From: Sphingomonas sp. IW22
GTDB taxonomy: Bacteria > Pseudomonadota > Alphaproteobacteria > Sphingomonadales > Sphingomonadaceae
NCBI RefSeq assembly: GCF_041321155.1
Contig: NZ_JBGGWB010000001.1
Span: 1,674,001-1,738,000 of the forward strand
Length of the DNA stretch: 64,000 bases
Direction of reading: 5' to 3'
A program made the position numbers and the translations under genes. The notes under the pieces are model-generated. The model made no database searches and had not been told where the DNA came from. It saw nothing but the letters and a program-made list of their open reading frames with translations. Below are positions 26,419-35,526 of the stretch, piece by piece (within the stretch, counting starts at the first letter, position 1; every line of letters begins with the position of its first letter).

Positions 26419-26447
26419 AAAAAAAGGCCGACCCCGCAGGATCGGCC
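26419..26447 (-). terminator. Rho-independent terminator without an upstream minus-strand gene
   Basis: On the minus strand, a 9-base-pair stem (GGCCGATCC with GGGGTCGGCC, one G-U pair, UGCG loop) runs directly into seven Us. It is the most canonical terminator in the window. No minus-strand protein gene ends near it, which points to a small RNA or an attenuator ahead of the CDC48-type gene. Confidence 0.8.
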
Positions 26448-26500
26448 ATGAAAGTTTTAGGAGAGGATGCCTGAAAGGCCCGATCTTTCTGTTGCATCGC
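26419..26500 (-). ncRNA. Candidate small RNA divergent from a GcvA-like LysR gene
   Basis: The orphan U7 terminator implies a minus-strand transcript that starts somewhere in the 180-base gap before the LysR gene. The stretch before the hairpin has a pyrimidine-rich CATCCTCTCCTAAAAC that looks unpaired and could bind ribosome binding sites. The layout mirrors E. coli gcvA (LysR type) divergent from sRNA gcvB. The 5' end given is a guess, and no clear sigma-70 promoter is visible. Confidence 0.35.
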
Positions 26501-26550
26501 TAACTATTGTGCAAGTGCGAAAGGGGGGATCGTGGTTGCAGTTTTTGCAA
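26492..26550. promoter_or_regulatory. Clustered TTGCA/TGCAA inverted repeats (candidate LysR operator)
   Basis: TTGCA at 26492 faces TGCAA at 26510, and TTGCA at 26536 faces TGCAA at 26546 (TTGCAGTTTTTGCAA). More TGCA copies occur at 26604-26618. Such dyads upstream of a LysR-type gene fit an autoregulatory operator that could also control the divergent transcript. Confidence 0.45.
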
Positions 26551-26627
26551 TCGTTAAATTGCCGTACTGCCATCTTTATGAAGACGGTTCCCATCCGCGA
26601 TGATGCAGTGCAAAATGCAGATCGCGC

Positions 26628-27524
26628 ATGCGACGGCTCCCGCCCCTTTCGGCCATTGAGGCCTTTGTCCAGGTCGCCCGACTGGGTTCGATCAAGGCCG
26701 CAGCGGGCGAACTGGCGTTGTCGTCGCCGGCGCTCAGCCGCCGGGTTCAGGCGCTGGAACGCTTTATGGGAAAGCCCCTGTTCGACCGGCGGCACCAGGC
26801 CATCGTCCTGAACGCCGATGGTGAGCGGCTGTTGTCCCAAATCGCCCCCGCACTGGATGCGATGAGCGACGCGATCGACGCGATGACCAGCGGCGGCGAA
26901 TTGCTGCGTCTGCGCCTGGGCCTGTTGCCGCTTTACGCATCCCGCCGGTTGATGCCACGGCTGGGCGAGTTGAAGGCGGCGCATCCCGAACTGCACCTGG
27001 ATGTCGATACGCAGCCGAACCGGCAGGCGCGGCTTGGCGATTCGCTGGACGCCGCCATCGTGTTGGCGCGGGACATCGATCCGGCGCTTTATGCGCGTCG
27101 GCTCGACCGTAATCGGGTGTTCGTGATCGGATGCCGCGATCTGCTGGACGGGCCGGACCCGGTGACGCGTCCCGAACATGTCAGCCGGCTGACCGCGCTG
27201 GTTCACCGTGACATGCCAGAGACGTTCATCGAATGGCGCCGCGCGATGGGCCTGCCCGAACTTGAGCCGCGAACGACCGACTTTTTCGATTCGGGCCCGC
27301 TGATGCTTGAGGCTGCGGCGCAGGGGCTGGGCGTGGCCTTCATGCTGGAAATGCATTTCGAAGGCGCGCGCGACGAACGGCTGATGCGATTGTTCGAGCC
27401 GGTCGACAGCGATTACAGCTATTGGTTCGTGTGCCGTCCCCGCGCGCTGCATACCCGCGCCGTACGGATTTTCCACGACTGGGTGCTCGCGGTCCTGAAT
27501 CCCGAACCGGCGAGCGCGCGATAG
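26628..27524 (+). CDS. LysR-type transcriptional regulator (GcvA-like)
   Basis: A 298-residue LysR regulator. The N-terminal winged helix (about 3-65) opens with RRLPPLSAIEAFVQVARLGSI and has the recognition-helix region ALSSPALSRRVQALE, of the GcvA type. A substrate-binding domain follows (about 90-295). The inducer is unknown. The upstream gap contains TTGCA/TGCAA dyads and the orphan minus-strand terminator. It is convergent with the cyclophilin gene, 26 bases away. Confidence 0.92.
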   Translation: MRRLPPLSAIEAFVQVARLGSIKAAAGELALSSPALSRRVQALERFMGKPLFDRRHQAIVLNADGERLLSQIAPALDAMSDAIDAMTSGGELLRLRLGLLPLYASRRLMPRLGELKAAHPELHLDVDTQPNRQARLGDSLDAAIVLARDIDPALYARRLDRNRVFVIGCRDLLDGPDPVTRPEHVSRLTALVHRDMPETFIEWRRAMGLPELEPRTTDFFDSGPLMLEAAAQGLGVAFMLEMHFEGARDERLMRLFEPVDSDYSYWFVCRPRALHTRAVRIFHDWVLAVLNPEPASAR

Positions 27525-27550
27525 GTCGCGGCCCGCCGGTCGATACGGGT

Positions 27551-28006
27551 TCAGGCAGTACGCATCTTCACGATTTTGCCCGGCGCGCGCGGCGGCTCAC
27601 CCTTGGGCAGTGCGTCGATCTGCTCCATGCCTTCGATCACTTCGCCCCAGACGGTGTACTGGCCGTCGAGAAAGGTCGCGTCGTCGAAGCAGATGAAGAA
27701 CTGGCTGTTGGCGCTGTTCGGGTTCATCGTGCGCGCCATCGAGCAGACGCCACGGACATGCGGTTCGCGGCTGAATTCGGCGGGCAGGTCGGGTTCGTCC
27801 GAACCGCCGGTACCGGTGCCGGTCGGATCGCCACCCTGCGCCATGAAGCCGTCGATCACCCGGTGAAAGACGACGCCGTCGTAAAAGCCGCGATCGGCCA
27901 GCGTGGCGATGCGTTCGACATGCTTGGGCGCCAGATCGGGGCGGAGGCGGATCGTCACGTCGCCGCCTTCCAGGGTCATGATGAGCGTTTCGGGCGTGTC
28001 GGCCAT
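27551..28006 (-). CDS. Cyclophilin-type peptidyl-prolyl cis-trans isomerase
   Basis: A 151-residue cytoplasmic cyclophilin (PpiB type) that speeds prolyl isomerisation during folding. Catalytic-site residues are visible in FHRVIDGFMAQGGD, in SMARTMNPNSANSQFFI and in the W of QYTVWGEVIEGM. There is no signal peptide. It stands alone, convergent with the LysR gene and divergent from mgtE. Confidence 0.95.
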   Translation of the reverse strand: MADTPETLIMTLEGGDVTIRLRPDLAPKHVERIATLADRGFYDGVVFHRVIDGFMAQGGDPTGTGTGGSDEPDLPAEFSREPHVRGVCSMARTMNPNSANSQFFICFDDATFLDGQYTVWGEVIEGMEQIDALPKGEPPRAPGKIVKMRTA

Positions 28007-28138
28007 GATGCTTCTCCTCGAATGGATGGGCGGCCCCTAGCGGCCCCATGTGTTGCTGGCAACGAACGGCGGGCCATTGCGGTTCTTGGCCTTGGGGCAT
28101 AAGCCCGCGCTTCATCCATTACAGCCAGGGAGGCGTGC

Positions 28139-29557
28139 ATGACCAGCGAGACCGAGCTGCACGATCCCGAACGCGAGACGATCGATCGCGAAGCCGCCGG
28201 ATTCGACGAGGATGACCGGCTGCACCCCGATTTCGTCCGCGCCGTTCTGGACGCAGTCGAGGCCGGGGATGCGGAAGATGCGCTGGCGCGGGTCGAGCCG
28301 CTGCACCCCGCCGACATCGCCGACCTGATCGAGCTGACGCCTGCCGAACAGCGCGCTGCGCTGGCCGCTGCCATTGCCGAGCGAATCGACGGCGACGTGC
28401 TGGCGGAAATGAACGACTGGGTCCGCGACGAGCTGATCGACGCGCTCGGACCCCGCCAGCTGGCCGACATCGCCGCCGAACTGGATACCGACGACGCGGT
28501 CGCGATCATCGAGGATCTGGAGCCTGAGGATCAGCGCGAAGTGCTGCGCGCGCTGGACCCCGACGACCGTGCCGCGATCGAGGAGGCGCTGTCCTATCCG
28601 GAGGAATCGGCCGGACGCCTGATGCAGCGCGAGCTGATCGCGGTGCCGGAGCATTGGACCGTCGGCGACGTGCTGGATTACCTGCGCGCCGACGATCAGC
28701 TGACCACCGATTTCTGGGAAATCTTTGTCGTCGATCCGGCGCATCGGCCGGTCGGCACCTGTCACCTGTCGTGGATCCTTCGCACGCCGCGTGTCGTCAG
28801 CATCGCCGATGTGATGAAGCGCGAGCAGACGCTGATCCCCGTCGACATGGATCAGGAGGAAGTGGCGCTGCGCTTCCAGAAATATGCCCTGATCTCCGCC
28901 GCCGTGGTCGACAGCGGCGGGCGGCTGGTCGGCATGGTGACCGTCGATGACATCGTCCACATCATCAGCGAGGAAGCGGGCGAGGACGCGCTGTTGCTGT
29001 CCGGCGCGGGTGACGGCGACATCAACGAACCGGTGCGTGACAGTTACCGGGCGCGCGTCCGCTGGCTGATCGCCAATCTGGGCACTGCTTTGGTCGCATC
29101 GACGATCATTACCCAGTTCGAGGCGACGATCGCGCGCATGGTCGTGCTGGCGGCACTGATGCCGATCGTCGCGGGCGTGGGCGGCAATGCGGGGACACAG
29201 ACGCTGGCGGTGACGGTGCGCGCGCTTGCCACCAACCAGCTCACCCGTTCGAACGCGCTGTGGGCGGTGCGTCGCGAACTGGCGATCGCGCTGCTCAACG
29301 GGCTGACGGTGGCGGCGGTGATCGGCGTCGCGGTGGCGCTGTTCTTCTCCAACCCGGCGCTTGGCATGGTGATCGGCGCGGCGATGCTGTGCAACATCCT
29401 GATCGCGGGGCTGGCGGGGGTGGTCGTGCCGCTGACACTGGAACGGTTAAAGGCCGACCCGGCGATTTCGTCCTCGGTGTTCGTGACCATGGTCACCGAC
29501 TCGATGGGGTTCCTGGTCTTTCTGGGGCTTGCGACCGCCAGCGGCCTGGTGGGTTGA
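28139..29557 (+). CDS. mgtE: Magnesium transporter MgtE
   Basis: MgtE is a dimeric Mg2+ channel gated by intracellular Mg2+. The 472-residue protein has the cytoplasmic N domain (about 25-140, acidic, with LHPADIADLIEL and LEPEDQREVL). Two CBS domains (about 150-275) and five transmembrane helices (about 305-470) follow. The pore region shows PIVAGVGGNAGTQTLAV. Length and domain order are normal. No magnesium riboswitch is evident in the 130-base upstream gap. Confidence 0.96.
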   Translation: MTSETELHDPERETIDREAAGFDEDDRLHPDFVRAVLDAVEAGDAEDALARVEPLHPADIADLIELTPAEQRAALAAAIAERIDGDVLAEMNDWVRDELIDALGPRQLADIAAELDTDDAVAIIEDLEPEDQREVLRALDPDDRAAIEEALSYPEESAGRLMQRELIAVPEHWTVGDVLDYLRADDQLTTDFWEIFVVDPAHRPVGTCHLSWILRTPRVVSIADVMKREQTLIPVDMDQEEVALRFQKYALISAAVVDSGGRLVGMVTVDDIVHIISEEAGEDALLLSGAGDGDINEPVRDSYRARVRWLIANLGTALVASTIITQFEATIARMVVLAALMPIVAGVGGNAGTQTLAVTVRALATNQLTRSNALWAVRRELAIALLNGLTVAAVIGVAVALFFSNPALGMVIGAAMLCNILIAGLAGVVVPLTLERLKADPAISSSVFVTMVTDSMGFLVFLGLATASGLVG

Positions 29558-29591
29558 TCGTCGCGGGGGCGCCAACCACATGAGCGGGGCA

Positions 29592-29987
29592 ATGCCGCTT
29601 CATCTGACCAAGGTCGCTTACGGCGCCGACAGCCTCGACGATATCCGCCAATGGTTTGCCGGTCGCACCGCCCCGGTCGTCACCACGCGTTACATGCCCA
29701 AGCGGCATGACGAAGTGGCGGGGCAGGGGTCGCTTTACTGGATTCATCGACACGCACTGGTCGCGCGCTCCCCCATTCTGGGCTTTGGAGAGGCGGAGCA
29801 GGGCCGCATCGCTATCCTGATCGACCCCCGGCTGGTGCTGGTGCAGGCACGCCCGCGCCGCGCGCATCAGGGCTGGCGCTATCTGGAGGGGGCGGATGCG
29901 CCGCCCGATCTGGACGATGCTGAGGAAAGCATTGCCGCGATGCCGCCCCGGCTGGTCGGTGAATTGAGCGCGCTGGCGCTACTTTGA
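29592..29987 (+). CDS. DUF1489 family protein
   Basis: A 131-residue soluble protein of the alphaproteobacterial DUF1489 family, with MPLHLTKVAYGADSL at the start and RHDEVAGQGSLYWIHRHALVARSPILGF centrally. Cytoplasmic; function unknown. A second ATG at 29580 would add four residues and is about as good a start. It lies 34 bases after mgtE and its stop overlaps that of the convergent acetyltransferase by 9 bases. Confidence 0.85.
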   Translation: MPLHLTKVAYGADSLDDIRQWFAGRTAPVVTTRYMPKRHDEVAGQGSLYWIHRHALVARSPILGFGEAEQGRIAILIDPRLVLVQARPRRAHQGWRYLEGADAPPDLDDAEESIAAMPPRLVGELSALALL

Positions 29988-30461
29988 CGCGGCCAGGCGG
30001 TTGAGAGCATCGCCCTCAAGCCGCTGCACGGTCCATTCCTCCATCGCGACGGCGCCCATCGCCCGGTAAAAGCCGATGGCGGGAGCGTTCCAGTCCAGCA
30101 CCGACCATTCGAACCGCGCACAGCCGCGCGCCACCGCCACTCCGGCCAGATGGGCAAGCAACGCCCGGCCCACGCCGTGCCCGCGCGCATCGGGGGTGAC
30201 GTACAGATCCTCAAGATACAGCCCGCGCCGCCCCTTCCACGTCGAGAAATTATGGAACCACAGCGCAAAGCCGACGGGCTCCCCGTCCAGCTCGGCAATC
30301 ACCGCTTCGGCGGCGGGCGCCGGGCCGAACAGCGCGTCGGCCAGCATGGCGGGCGTCGCCTCCACCGCGTCCGGCTCACGCTCGTAAGTGGCAAGCTCGC
30401 GCACGAACGCTAGCAACCGTTCGGCATCGTCGGGCGTCGCGGGGCGGATGTGGATCGTCAT
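29979..30461 (-). CDS. GNAT family N-acetyltransferase
   Basis: A 160-residue GNAT acetyltransferase beginning MTIHIRPATPDDAERL. The acetyl-CoA-binding motif A is YVTPDARGHGVGRALLAHLA (about 88-107), and motif B ends in NAPAIGFYRAMGA. It resembles the diamine acetyltransferase-like (SAT) subgroup, but the substrate cannot be assigned. The start overlaps the DMT transporter stop by 4 bases, so it is the last gene of the ispG-DMT-GNAT run. Confidence 0.88.
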   Translation of the reverse strand: MTIHIRPATPDDAERLLAFVRELATYEREPDAVEATPAMLADALFGPAPAAEAVIAELDGEPVGFALWFHNFSTWKGRRGLYLEDLYVTPDARGHGVGRALLAHLAGVAVARGCARFEWSVLDWNAPAIGFYRAMGAVAMEEWTVQRLEGDALNRLAASK

Positions 30462-31348
30462 GGCAAAGCGGCCTCGGCAACGGGTTGGGCGTGGCGGCCG
30501 GTCGCCGCCCACAGGCACGCGCCGATGATCAGCACCGCGCCCGCCAGCGTCCAGCCCGATACCCGTTCCCCGAACACGAGAAACCCCAAGATCGAGGCCC
30601 AGACGAACGCGGTATATTCACTGGGCGCCAGCACACTGGCGGGTGCATGGGCATAGGCCCAACCCAGCAGCGCCAGCGACACCACCGCCAGCACCGCCGC
30701 CCCGGCAATCTCCACCCATTCGCCCGCTGGCCACTGAGCGAACCATGGTGCACCGATCGCAAAGACGATGGCGACCACCAGCGACTGGAAAAACGCGATT
30801 TCCGCGGGGCCGGTCAACAGCGACTGGCGGCGCATCACGATGATGTTCCACGCATAGCAGCATGCCGAGGCGAGGATCGCCAGCGCGCCCCGAAAGGCAT
30901 CGGGGCCAAGGTCGTTCTGCGCTTGCCCGGCCATGATGACCAACACCCCGGCAAAGGCCAGCACCGACGCGGTGACCGTTCGCCGCGAAATCCGCTCTCC
31001 CAGCAGCCATGCGGCCAGGAACAGCGACATCAGCGGGGCGATGTGGCTGAGCGCGATTGCCTGCGCCATCGGCACGCGCGCCAGCCCCCAGAAGAACAGC
31101 CACGACATGACGGCGGTGACGATGCCGCGCATGATATGCAGCCGCATCCCTTCGCGGCTGAGCGGCGGGCGCGGGCGGAGAAGATAGGGAACCCCACTGA
31201 CCGCCACGCCCACGACATTACGCCAGAAGAGCGCGGAATAGGCGCCGATGCCCAGCACCAGCCCCTTCATGATTGCGTCCATGCCCGAAAACACGGCAAT
31301 GCCCGCCGTCGCGACCGCAAAGGCCAGAAGGGGCGCGACCGGCGTCAA
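30458..31348 (-). CDS. EamA/DMT superfamily transporter
   Basis: A 296-residue inner membrane protein with ten hydrophobic segments arranged as two EamA repeats (about 8-140 and 155-285). Typical features are ALSHIAPLMSLFLAAWLLGE at the end of the first repeat and APSEYTAFVWASILGFLVFGE at the end of the second. It is probably a metabolite exporter of unknown substrate. It follows ispG by 9 bases and overlaps the acetyltransferase gene by 4. Confidence 0.9.
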   Translation of the reverse strand: MTPVAPLLAFAVATAGIAVFSGMDAIMKGLVLGIGAYSALFWRNVVGVAVSGVPYLLRPRPPLSREGMRLHIMRGIVTAVMSWLFFWGLARVPMAQAIALSHIAPLMSLFLAAWLLGERISRRTVTASVLAFAGVLVIMAGQAQNDLGPDAFRGALAILASACCYAWNIIVMRRQSLLTGPAEIAFFQSLVVAIVFAIGAPWFAQWPAGEWVEIAGAAVLAVVSLALLGWAYAHAPASVLAPSEYTAFVWASILGFLVFGERVSGWTLAGAVLIIGACLWAATGRHAQPVAEAALP

Positions 31349-31357
31349 GCGGATGGG

Positions 31358-32482
31358 TTATTCGGCGGCGATCTTTGCCGCTTCGTTCGCGGCCTCGATC
31401 TCGGCGGCCTTGGCCTCGACCAACGTGACGATGTGGTCGATCATGCCCGCATCGTCGATGGTGTGGCTGGTCATGCCCGACAGATAGACCATGTGCTTGC
31501 CGGCGCCCCCACCGGTCAGGCCGATATCGGTTTCGCGCGCTTCACCGGGGCCGTTGACGACGCAGCCCAGCACGCTGAGGCTCATCGGCGTGCGGATGTG
31601 CTGAAGCCGTTCCTCCAGCGTCTGCACGGTGCGGATCACGTCGAATCCCTGCCGCGCGCACGATGGGCAGGATACGACGCGCACGCCGCGATTGCGGATG
31701 CCCAGAGCCTTCAGGATTTCGAAGCCGACGCGCACTTCCTCTTCGGGTTCGGCCGACAGCGACACACGGATGGTGTCGCCAATCCCGAACCACAACAGGC
31801 TGCCGATTCCGATCGAGGATTTGACGGTCCCGCCGATCAGGCCGCCCGCCTCCGTAATGCCCAGGTGCAGCGGGCAATCGGTTGCCTCTGCCAGCCCCTG
31901 ATAGGCCGCGACCGCCAGGAACACGTCGGACGCCTTCACCGCGACCTTGTATTCGTGGAAATCATGGTCCTGCAGCAGCTTGATATGGTCCAGCGCGCTC
32001 TCGACCAGTGCCTCTGGACACGGCTCTCCATATTTTTCGAGCAGGTCCTTTTCCAGACTGCCCGCATTCACGCCGATGCGGATGGCGCAGCCATTGGCCT
32101 TGGCCGCGCGCACCACCTCTGCCACGCGCTCGTTCGAGCCGATATTGCCGGGATTGATCCGCAGGCACGCGGCGCCCGCATCGGCGGCTTCCAGCGCGCG
32201 CTTATAGTGGAAATGGATGTCGGCGACGATCGGCACGTTGGATGCGCGCACGATGGCGCCCAGCGCGGCGGTCGAATCGGTGTCGGGGCAGCTTACGCGG
32301 ATGATATCCACGCCCGCTTCCTCGCAGCGGCGGATCTGGTCGATCGTCGCGGCGGCGTCGCTGGTCGGCGTGTTCGTCATCGTCTGAACCGTCACCGGCG
32401 CATCGCCGCCGACGGGCACGTTGCCGACCATGATCTGGCGGCTCTGGCGGCGATGGATGTCGCGCCACGGACGGATCGACAT
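31358..32482 (-). CDS. ispG: 4-hydroxy-3-methylbut-2-enyl diphosphate synthase IspG
   Basis: IspG (GcpE) is a [4Fe-4S] enzyme that converts MEcPP to HMBPP in the non-mevalonate isoprenoid pathway. The 374-residue protein has the TIM-barrel domain with VADIHFHYK (86-94) and the iron-sulfur domain with C272, C275 and C307. E314 lies in VNGPGE, the fourth-ligand region. The length is that of the bacterial two-domain form. It probably heads a transcript with the DMT and GNAT genes. Confidence 0.97.
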   Translation of the reverse strand: MSIRPWRDIHRRQSRQIMVGNVPVGGDAPVTVQTMTNTPTSDAAATIDQIRRCEEAGVDIIRVSCPDTDSTAALGAIVRASNVPIVADIHFHYKRALEAADAGAACLRINPGNIGSNERVAEVVRAAKANGCAIRIGVNAGSLEKDLLEKYGEPCPEALVESALDHIKLLQDHDFHEYKVAVKASDVFLAVAAYQGLAEATDCPLHLGITEAGGLIGGTVKSSIGIGSLLWFGIGDTIRVSLSAEPEEEVRVGFEILKALGIRNRGVRVVSCPSCARQGFDVIRTVQTLEERLQHIRTPMSLSVLGCVVNGPGEARETDIGLTGGGAGKHMVYLSGMTSHTIDDAGMIDHIVTLVEAKAAEIEAANEAAKIAAE

Positions 32483-32595
32483 GAGCTGTCTCGCAAAGTT
32501 TCGGTTACTGCCGCGCGATATAGCCGCGCGGGGGACCGGGTGAAAGGCGCCGTGCTAAGAAAGGTCGCCCCGCCGGGACGACCCCGCCCGATCAA

Positions 32596-33876
32596 TCAGC
32601 CGCCGACGCGCTCGATATCGGCGCCCACGGCCTGAAGCTTTTCCTCCAACCGTTCGTAACCGCGATCCAGATGGTAGACGCGGTTCACCTCGGTCTCGCC
32701 CTCCGCCGCTAGTCCGGCGATGATCAGGCTCATCGACGCGCGCAGGTCGGTGGCCATCACCGGCGCACCGATCAGCGGCGTGACGCCGCGCACCAGCGCG
32801 GAACGTCCCGTCACCTGAATGTCGGCGCCCATCCGCGCCAGTTCGGGGACGTGCATGTAACGATTTTCGAAAATCGTCTCGGTCAGCACGCTGGTGCCCT
32901 CTGCCTTGGTCAGCATGGCCATGAACTGGGCCTGCATGTCAGTGGCGAAACCGGGATAGGGCGCGGTCGACAGGTTGAGCGGTGCGAGGCCGTTCGACGC
33001 CTCGATCAGGATCGCGTCGCGGCGTTCCTCGACCTTCACGCCCGCCTCGCTCAGTGCGGCAAGCGTCGCGCGCATGTCACCGGCATTCGCGCCGACCAGT
33101 TCCAGGCTGCCCCCCGTGATCGCAGCGGCACATGCATAGCTGCCCGCCTCGATCCGGTCGGGCATCACGCGATAGGTTGCGCCGTGCAGCCGGTCGACGC
33201 CGTCGATGGTCAGCGTTTCGGTGCCGATGCCGGTGATCGACGCGCCCATTGCCAGCAGGCAATTGCACAGGTCGACGATCTCAGGCTCGCGGGCTGCGTT
33301 TTCCAGGACCGTGGTGCCCCGTGCCAGCACGGCGGCCATCACCGCATTCTCGGTCGCGCCCACCGACACGACGGGGAAGGTATAGCGCCCGCCCGGCAGG
33401 CGCCCGCCCGGCGCCACCGCTTTGACATAGCCCGCGGTCAGCTCGATCTCGGCGCCCATCGCCTCCAACGCCTTGAGATGGAGGTCGATCGGCCGGTTGC
33501 CGATCGCGCAGCCGCCCGGCAGCGATACGGTGGCCTCGCCCGCGCGCGCGACCAATGGACCAAGGACCAGTATCGACGCCCGCATCTTTCGCACGATATC
33601 GTACGGCGCAATGGTGCTTGTCAGACGTTGGGCGCGCATCGTCATCACCCGGCCGAAATCGGCGGGATGCGCGCCCTCAACCATCGTCGAAACGCCGAGT
33701 TGGTTGAGGAGATGACCAAAGCCGTCCACGTCCGCCAGCCGCGGCAGGTTACGCAGCGTCAGCGGTTCGTCGGTGAGCAGCGCACAGGGCATCAGCGTCA
33801 GCGCTGCGTTCTTGGCGCCAGATACGGGAATACGGCCGGCCAGTCGGCGGCCGCCACGAATGAGGATACGGTCCAT
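32596..33876 (-). CDS. murA: UDP-N-acetylglucosamine 1-carboxyvinyltransferase MurA
   Basis: MurA transfers enolpyruvate from PEP to UDP-GlcNAc, the first committed step of peptidoglycan synthesis and the target of fosfomycin. The 426-residue protein starts at the ATG at 33876 (MDRILIRGG). It has K22 in SGAKNAAL and catalytic C123 in [14 protein letters not shown]; a cysteine there implies fosfomycin sensitivity. It stands alone, divergent from the Crp/Fnr gene. Confidence 0.97.
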   Translation of the reverse strand: MDRILIRGGRRLAGRIPVSGAKNAALTLMPCALLTDEPLTLRNLPRLADVDGFGHLLNQLGVSTMVEGAHPADFGRVMTMRAQRLTSTIAPYDIVRKMRASILVLGPLVARAGEATVSLPGGCAIGNRPIDLHLKALEAMGAEIELTAGYVKAVAPGGRLPGGRYTFPVVSVGATENAVMAAVLARGTTVLENAAREPEIVDLCNCLLAMGASITGIGTETLTIDGVDRLHGATYRVMPDRIEAGSYACAAAITGGSLELVGANAGDMRATLAALSEAGVKVEERRDAILIEASNGLAPLNLSTAPYPGFATDMQAQFMAMLTKAEGTSVLTETIFENRYMHVPELARMGADIQVTGRSALVRGVTPLIGAPVMATDLRASMSLIIAGLAAEGETEVNRVYHLDRGYERLEEKLQAVGADIERVGG

Positions 33877-33986
33877 CCGCGTGCTTCTAGGGCGCGGCCG
33901 GTCCGCCCGCAACGGGCGATACGGTTCTGACGTTACCGTCTCTGACCCTTTCTGAGCAGGCGGTAAACGTCCGGCAACCCTGTTTC

Positions 33987-34000
33987 TTGATCGACTTTAA
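33987..34000. promoter_or_regulatory. FNR/FixK-like half-conserved dyad
   Basis: TTGAT-CGAC-TTTAA has one perfect TTGAT half-site and a weak second half of the TTGAT-N4-ATCAA operator. It lies 56 bases before the preferred GTG of the Crp/Fnr gene, so autoregulation is possible. Confidence 0.3.
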
Positions 34001-34056
34001 TGCAACCTTTTCAAACGGCTGCTTTGCACACGAAACAGACGGGGGGAAACATAAGC

Positions 34057-34788
34057 GTGCCCGGGAGTTGTTTCGCGGACGTACTTAGCGAGCATATCGA
34101 TTTGACCGACGGCGAGCGTGCAACGCTCGAGCGGCTCGAAGAGCGTTCGCGTACGATCAAGCGCGGTGGGGTGCTGCGGCGCAGCAACGATCAGACTGGT
34201 GAACTCTATATGCTCCGCAAGGGGCTGATGATGACCTATGTTCTGCTCGACGATGGCAGCCGGCAAATCCTGCGCTTTCATTTTCCCGGCGACATGCTGG
34301 GCCTGTCGGCGCTTGTTTACAACGAAGCGCCAGAGACAATCTGCGCCGTCACCGAAAGCACGGTCTGCCCGTTCGAACGCTCGGCGCTGGGCGAACTGGT
34401 GGTTGAACATCCGCGGCTGGCCTCGATGATCCTCGCCTATGGTCAGGTGGAGCGGGTGGCGCTGACCGATCGGCTGGCGGCGCTGGGCCGCACATCGGCC
34501 AAGGCGCGCGTTGGCGCATTGTTGCTGGAATGGCGCAATCGCCTTCGCGCGACGGACAAGTCGATCGACAGCTTCATGCTGACCCTGACGCAGGAGGAGG
34601 TCGGCGACGCCACGGGGCTGACCGCGGTGCACGTCAACCGGATGCTGCGTCAGCTGGAGGAAGAGGGCATGATCGCGCGTGAGGGTCAGCGCGTGACCAT
34701 TCGTGACGAACGCGCGCTGATGGGCGTCACCAATTACGTCGACCGCTATCGCAACCTCGACTTGGGCTGGTTGCCGCAGGGCCGTTAA
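34057..34788 (+). CDS. Crp/Fnr family transcriptional regulator
   Basis: A 243-residue regulator with an N-terminal cyclic-nucleotide-binding-like domain (RKGLMMTYVLLDDGSRQILRF and HFPGDMLGLSAL) and a C-terminal Crp-type winged helix (LTQEEVGDATGLTAVHVNRML). The four-cysteine cluster of oxygen-sensing FNR is absent, so it is more like the FixK or NtcA-type subgroup. I prefer the GTG at 34057, preceded by GGGGGAA; an ATG at 34000 has no ribosome binding site and overlaps a TTGAT dyad. Confidence 0.88.
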   Translation: MPGSCFADVLSEHIDLTDGERATLERLEERSRTIKRGGVLRRSNDQTGELYMLRKGLMMTYVLLDDGSRQILRFHFPGDMLGLSALVYNEAPETICAVTESTVCPFERSALGELVVEHPRLASMILAYGQVERVALTDRLAALGRTSAKARVGALLLEWRNRLRATDKSIDSFMLTLTQEEVGDATGLTAVHVNRMLRQLEEEGMIAREGQRVTIRDERALMGVTNYVDRYRNLDLGWLPQGR

Positions 34789-35447
34789 CTGCGGCCCAGC
34801 ACCTGATCCGCGACAAAGGGATTGCTGCGGCGTTCATCGCCGAAACGGCCGGGTTCGCCATGACCGGGCAGGAACACCGTGTCGTCGCCCATCGGCCATA
34901 ACTTGCTGACGATCGCCTCGATCAAAGCATCATGGTCGCCCAGCGGAAAGTCGGTGCGGCCGATGGAGCCGCGGAACAGCACGTCGCCGACGATCGCCAG
35001 TTTCGACGGCGCGTGATGGAACACCACATGGCCGGGCGTGTGGCCGGGGCAGTGCCACACATCCAGCGTCAATTCGCCGACCGTCACCTGCTCACCTTCG
35101 ACCAGCCAGCGTTCGGGTTCGAACGGCACGCCGCGAATGCCATAGTTGCGGCCATCCTCGTCCAGCCGCGCGATCCAGAAACGATCGGCCTCGTGCGGGC
35201 CTTCGATCGGCACGCCCAGCTTGTCGGCCAGCGGCTTTGCCTCCCCGCAATGGTCGATATGGCCGTGGGTCAGCAGAATCTTTTCGACCGTCACCCCGGC
35301 CTGCGCGATCGCCTGCTCGATCCGCGGCAGGTCCCCGCCGGGATCGACCACCGCCGCCTTCATCGTCGCGGTGCACCAGAACAGGGTGCAATTCTGCTGG
35401 AGCGGGGTGACGGGAATGATGGTGGCGCGAAGCGGAGGTTGGGTCAT
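34785..35447 (-). CDS. MBL-fold hydrolase (glyoxalase II-like)
   Basis: A 220-residue metallo-beta-lactamase-fold enzyme with the metal motif THGHIDHCG (H61, H63, D65, H66). A later ligand lies in HCPGHTPGH and another in GDVLFRGSIGRTD, which bridges the metals. It resembles YcbL-type glyoxalase II or persulfide dioxygenase-like proteins; the C-terminal glyoxalase II domain is missing, which favours the YcbL type. The stop overlaps the Crp/Fnr stop by 4 bases. Confidence 0.88.
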   Translation of the reverse strand: MTQPPLRATIIPVTPLQQNCTLFWCTATMKAAVVDPGGDLPRIEQAIAQAGVTVEKILLTHGHIDHCGEAKPLADKLGVPIEGPHEADRFWIARLDEDGRNYGIRGVPFEPERWLVEGEQVTVGELTLDVWHCPGHTPGHVVFHHAPSKLAIVGDVLFRGSIGRTDFPLGDHDALIEAIVSKLWPMGDDTVFLPGHGEPGRFGDERRSNPFVADQVLGRS

Positions 35448-35526
35448 GGACAGATTGCATAAGGATTGAGTGCGTTAAGGACAACGCGGGCTTGCCGCGC
35501 GGCCATTGCCCCGGCACTGTCCTTTC

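Noticed and set aside
26467..26811. Plus-strand frame with AGGAGAGG just before its ATG, upstream of and overlapping the LysR gene
   Set aside because: It runs out of frame into the LysR gene with an Arg/Trp/Ser-rich tail. The purine run is too close to the ATG and is better seen as the complement of the CCTCTCC tract in the putative RNA. A short peptide cannot be fully excluded.
26457..27476. Minus-strand frame of 339 codons over the LysR gene, which could have explained the orphan terminator
   Set aside because: It is the antisense of a clear LysR gene, with Gln/Arg/His-rich composition and no family features, so the terminator remains without a protein gene.
30485..32635. 716-codon plus-strand frame over the DMT and ispG genes
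   Set aside because: Two well-recognised genes on the minus strand cover it completely; the composition is that of an antisense shadow.
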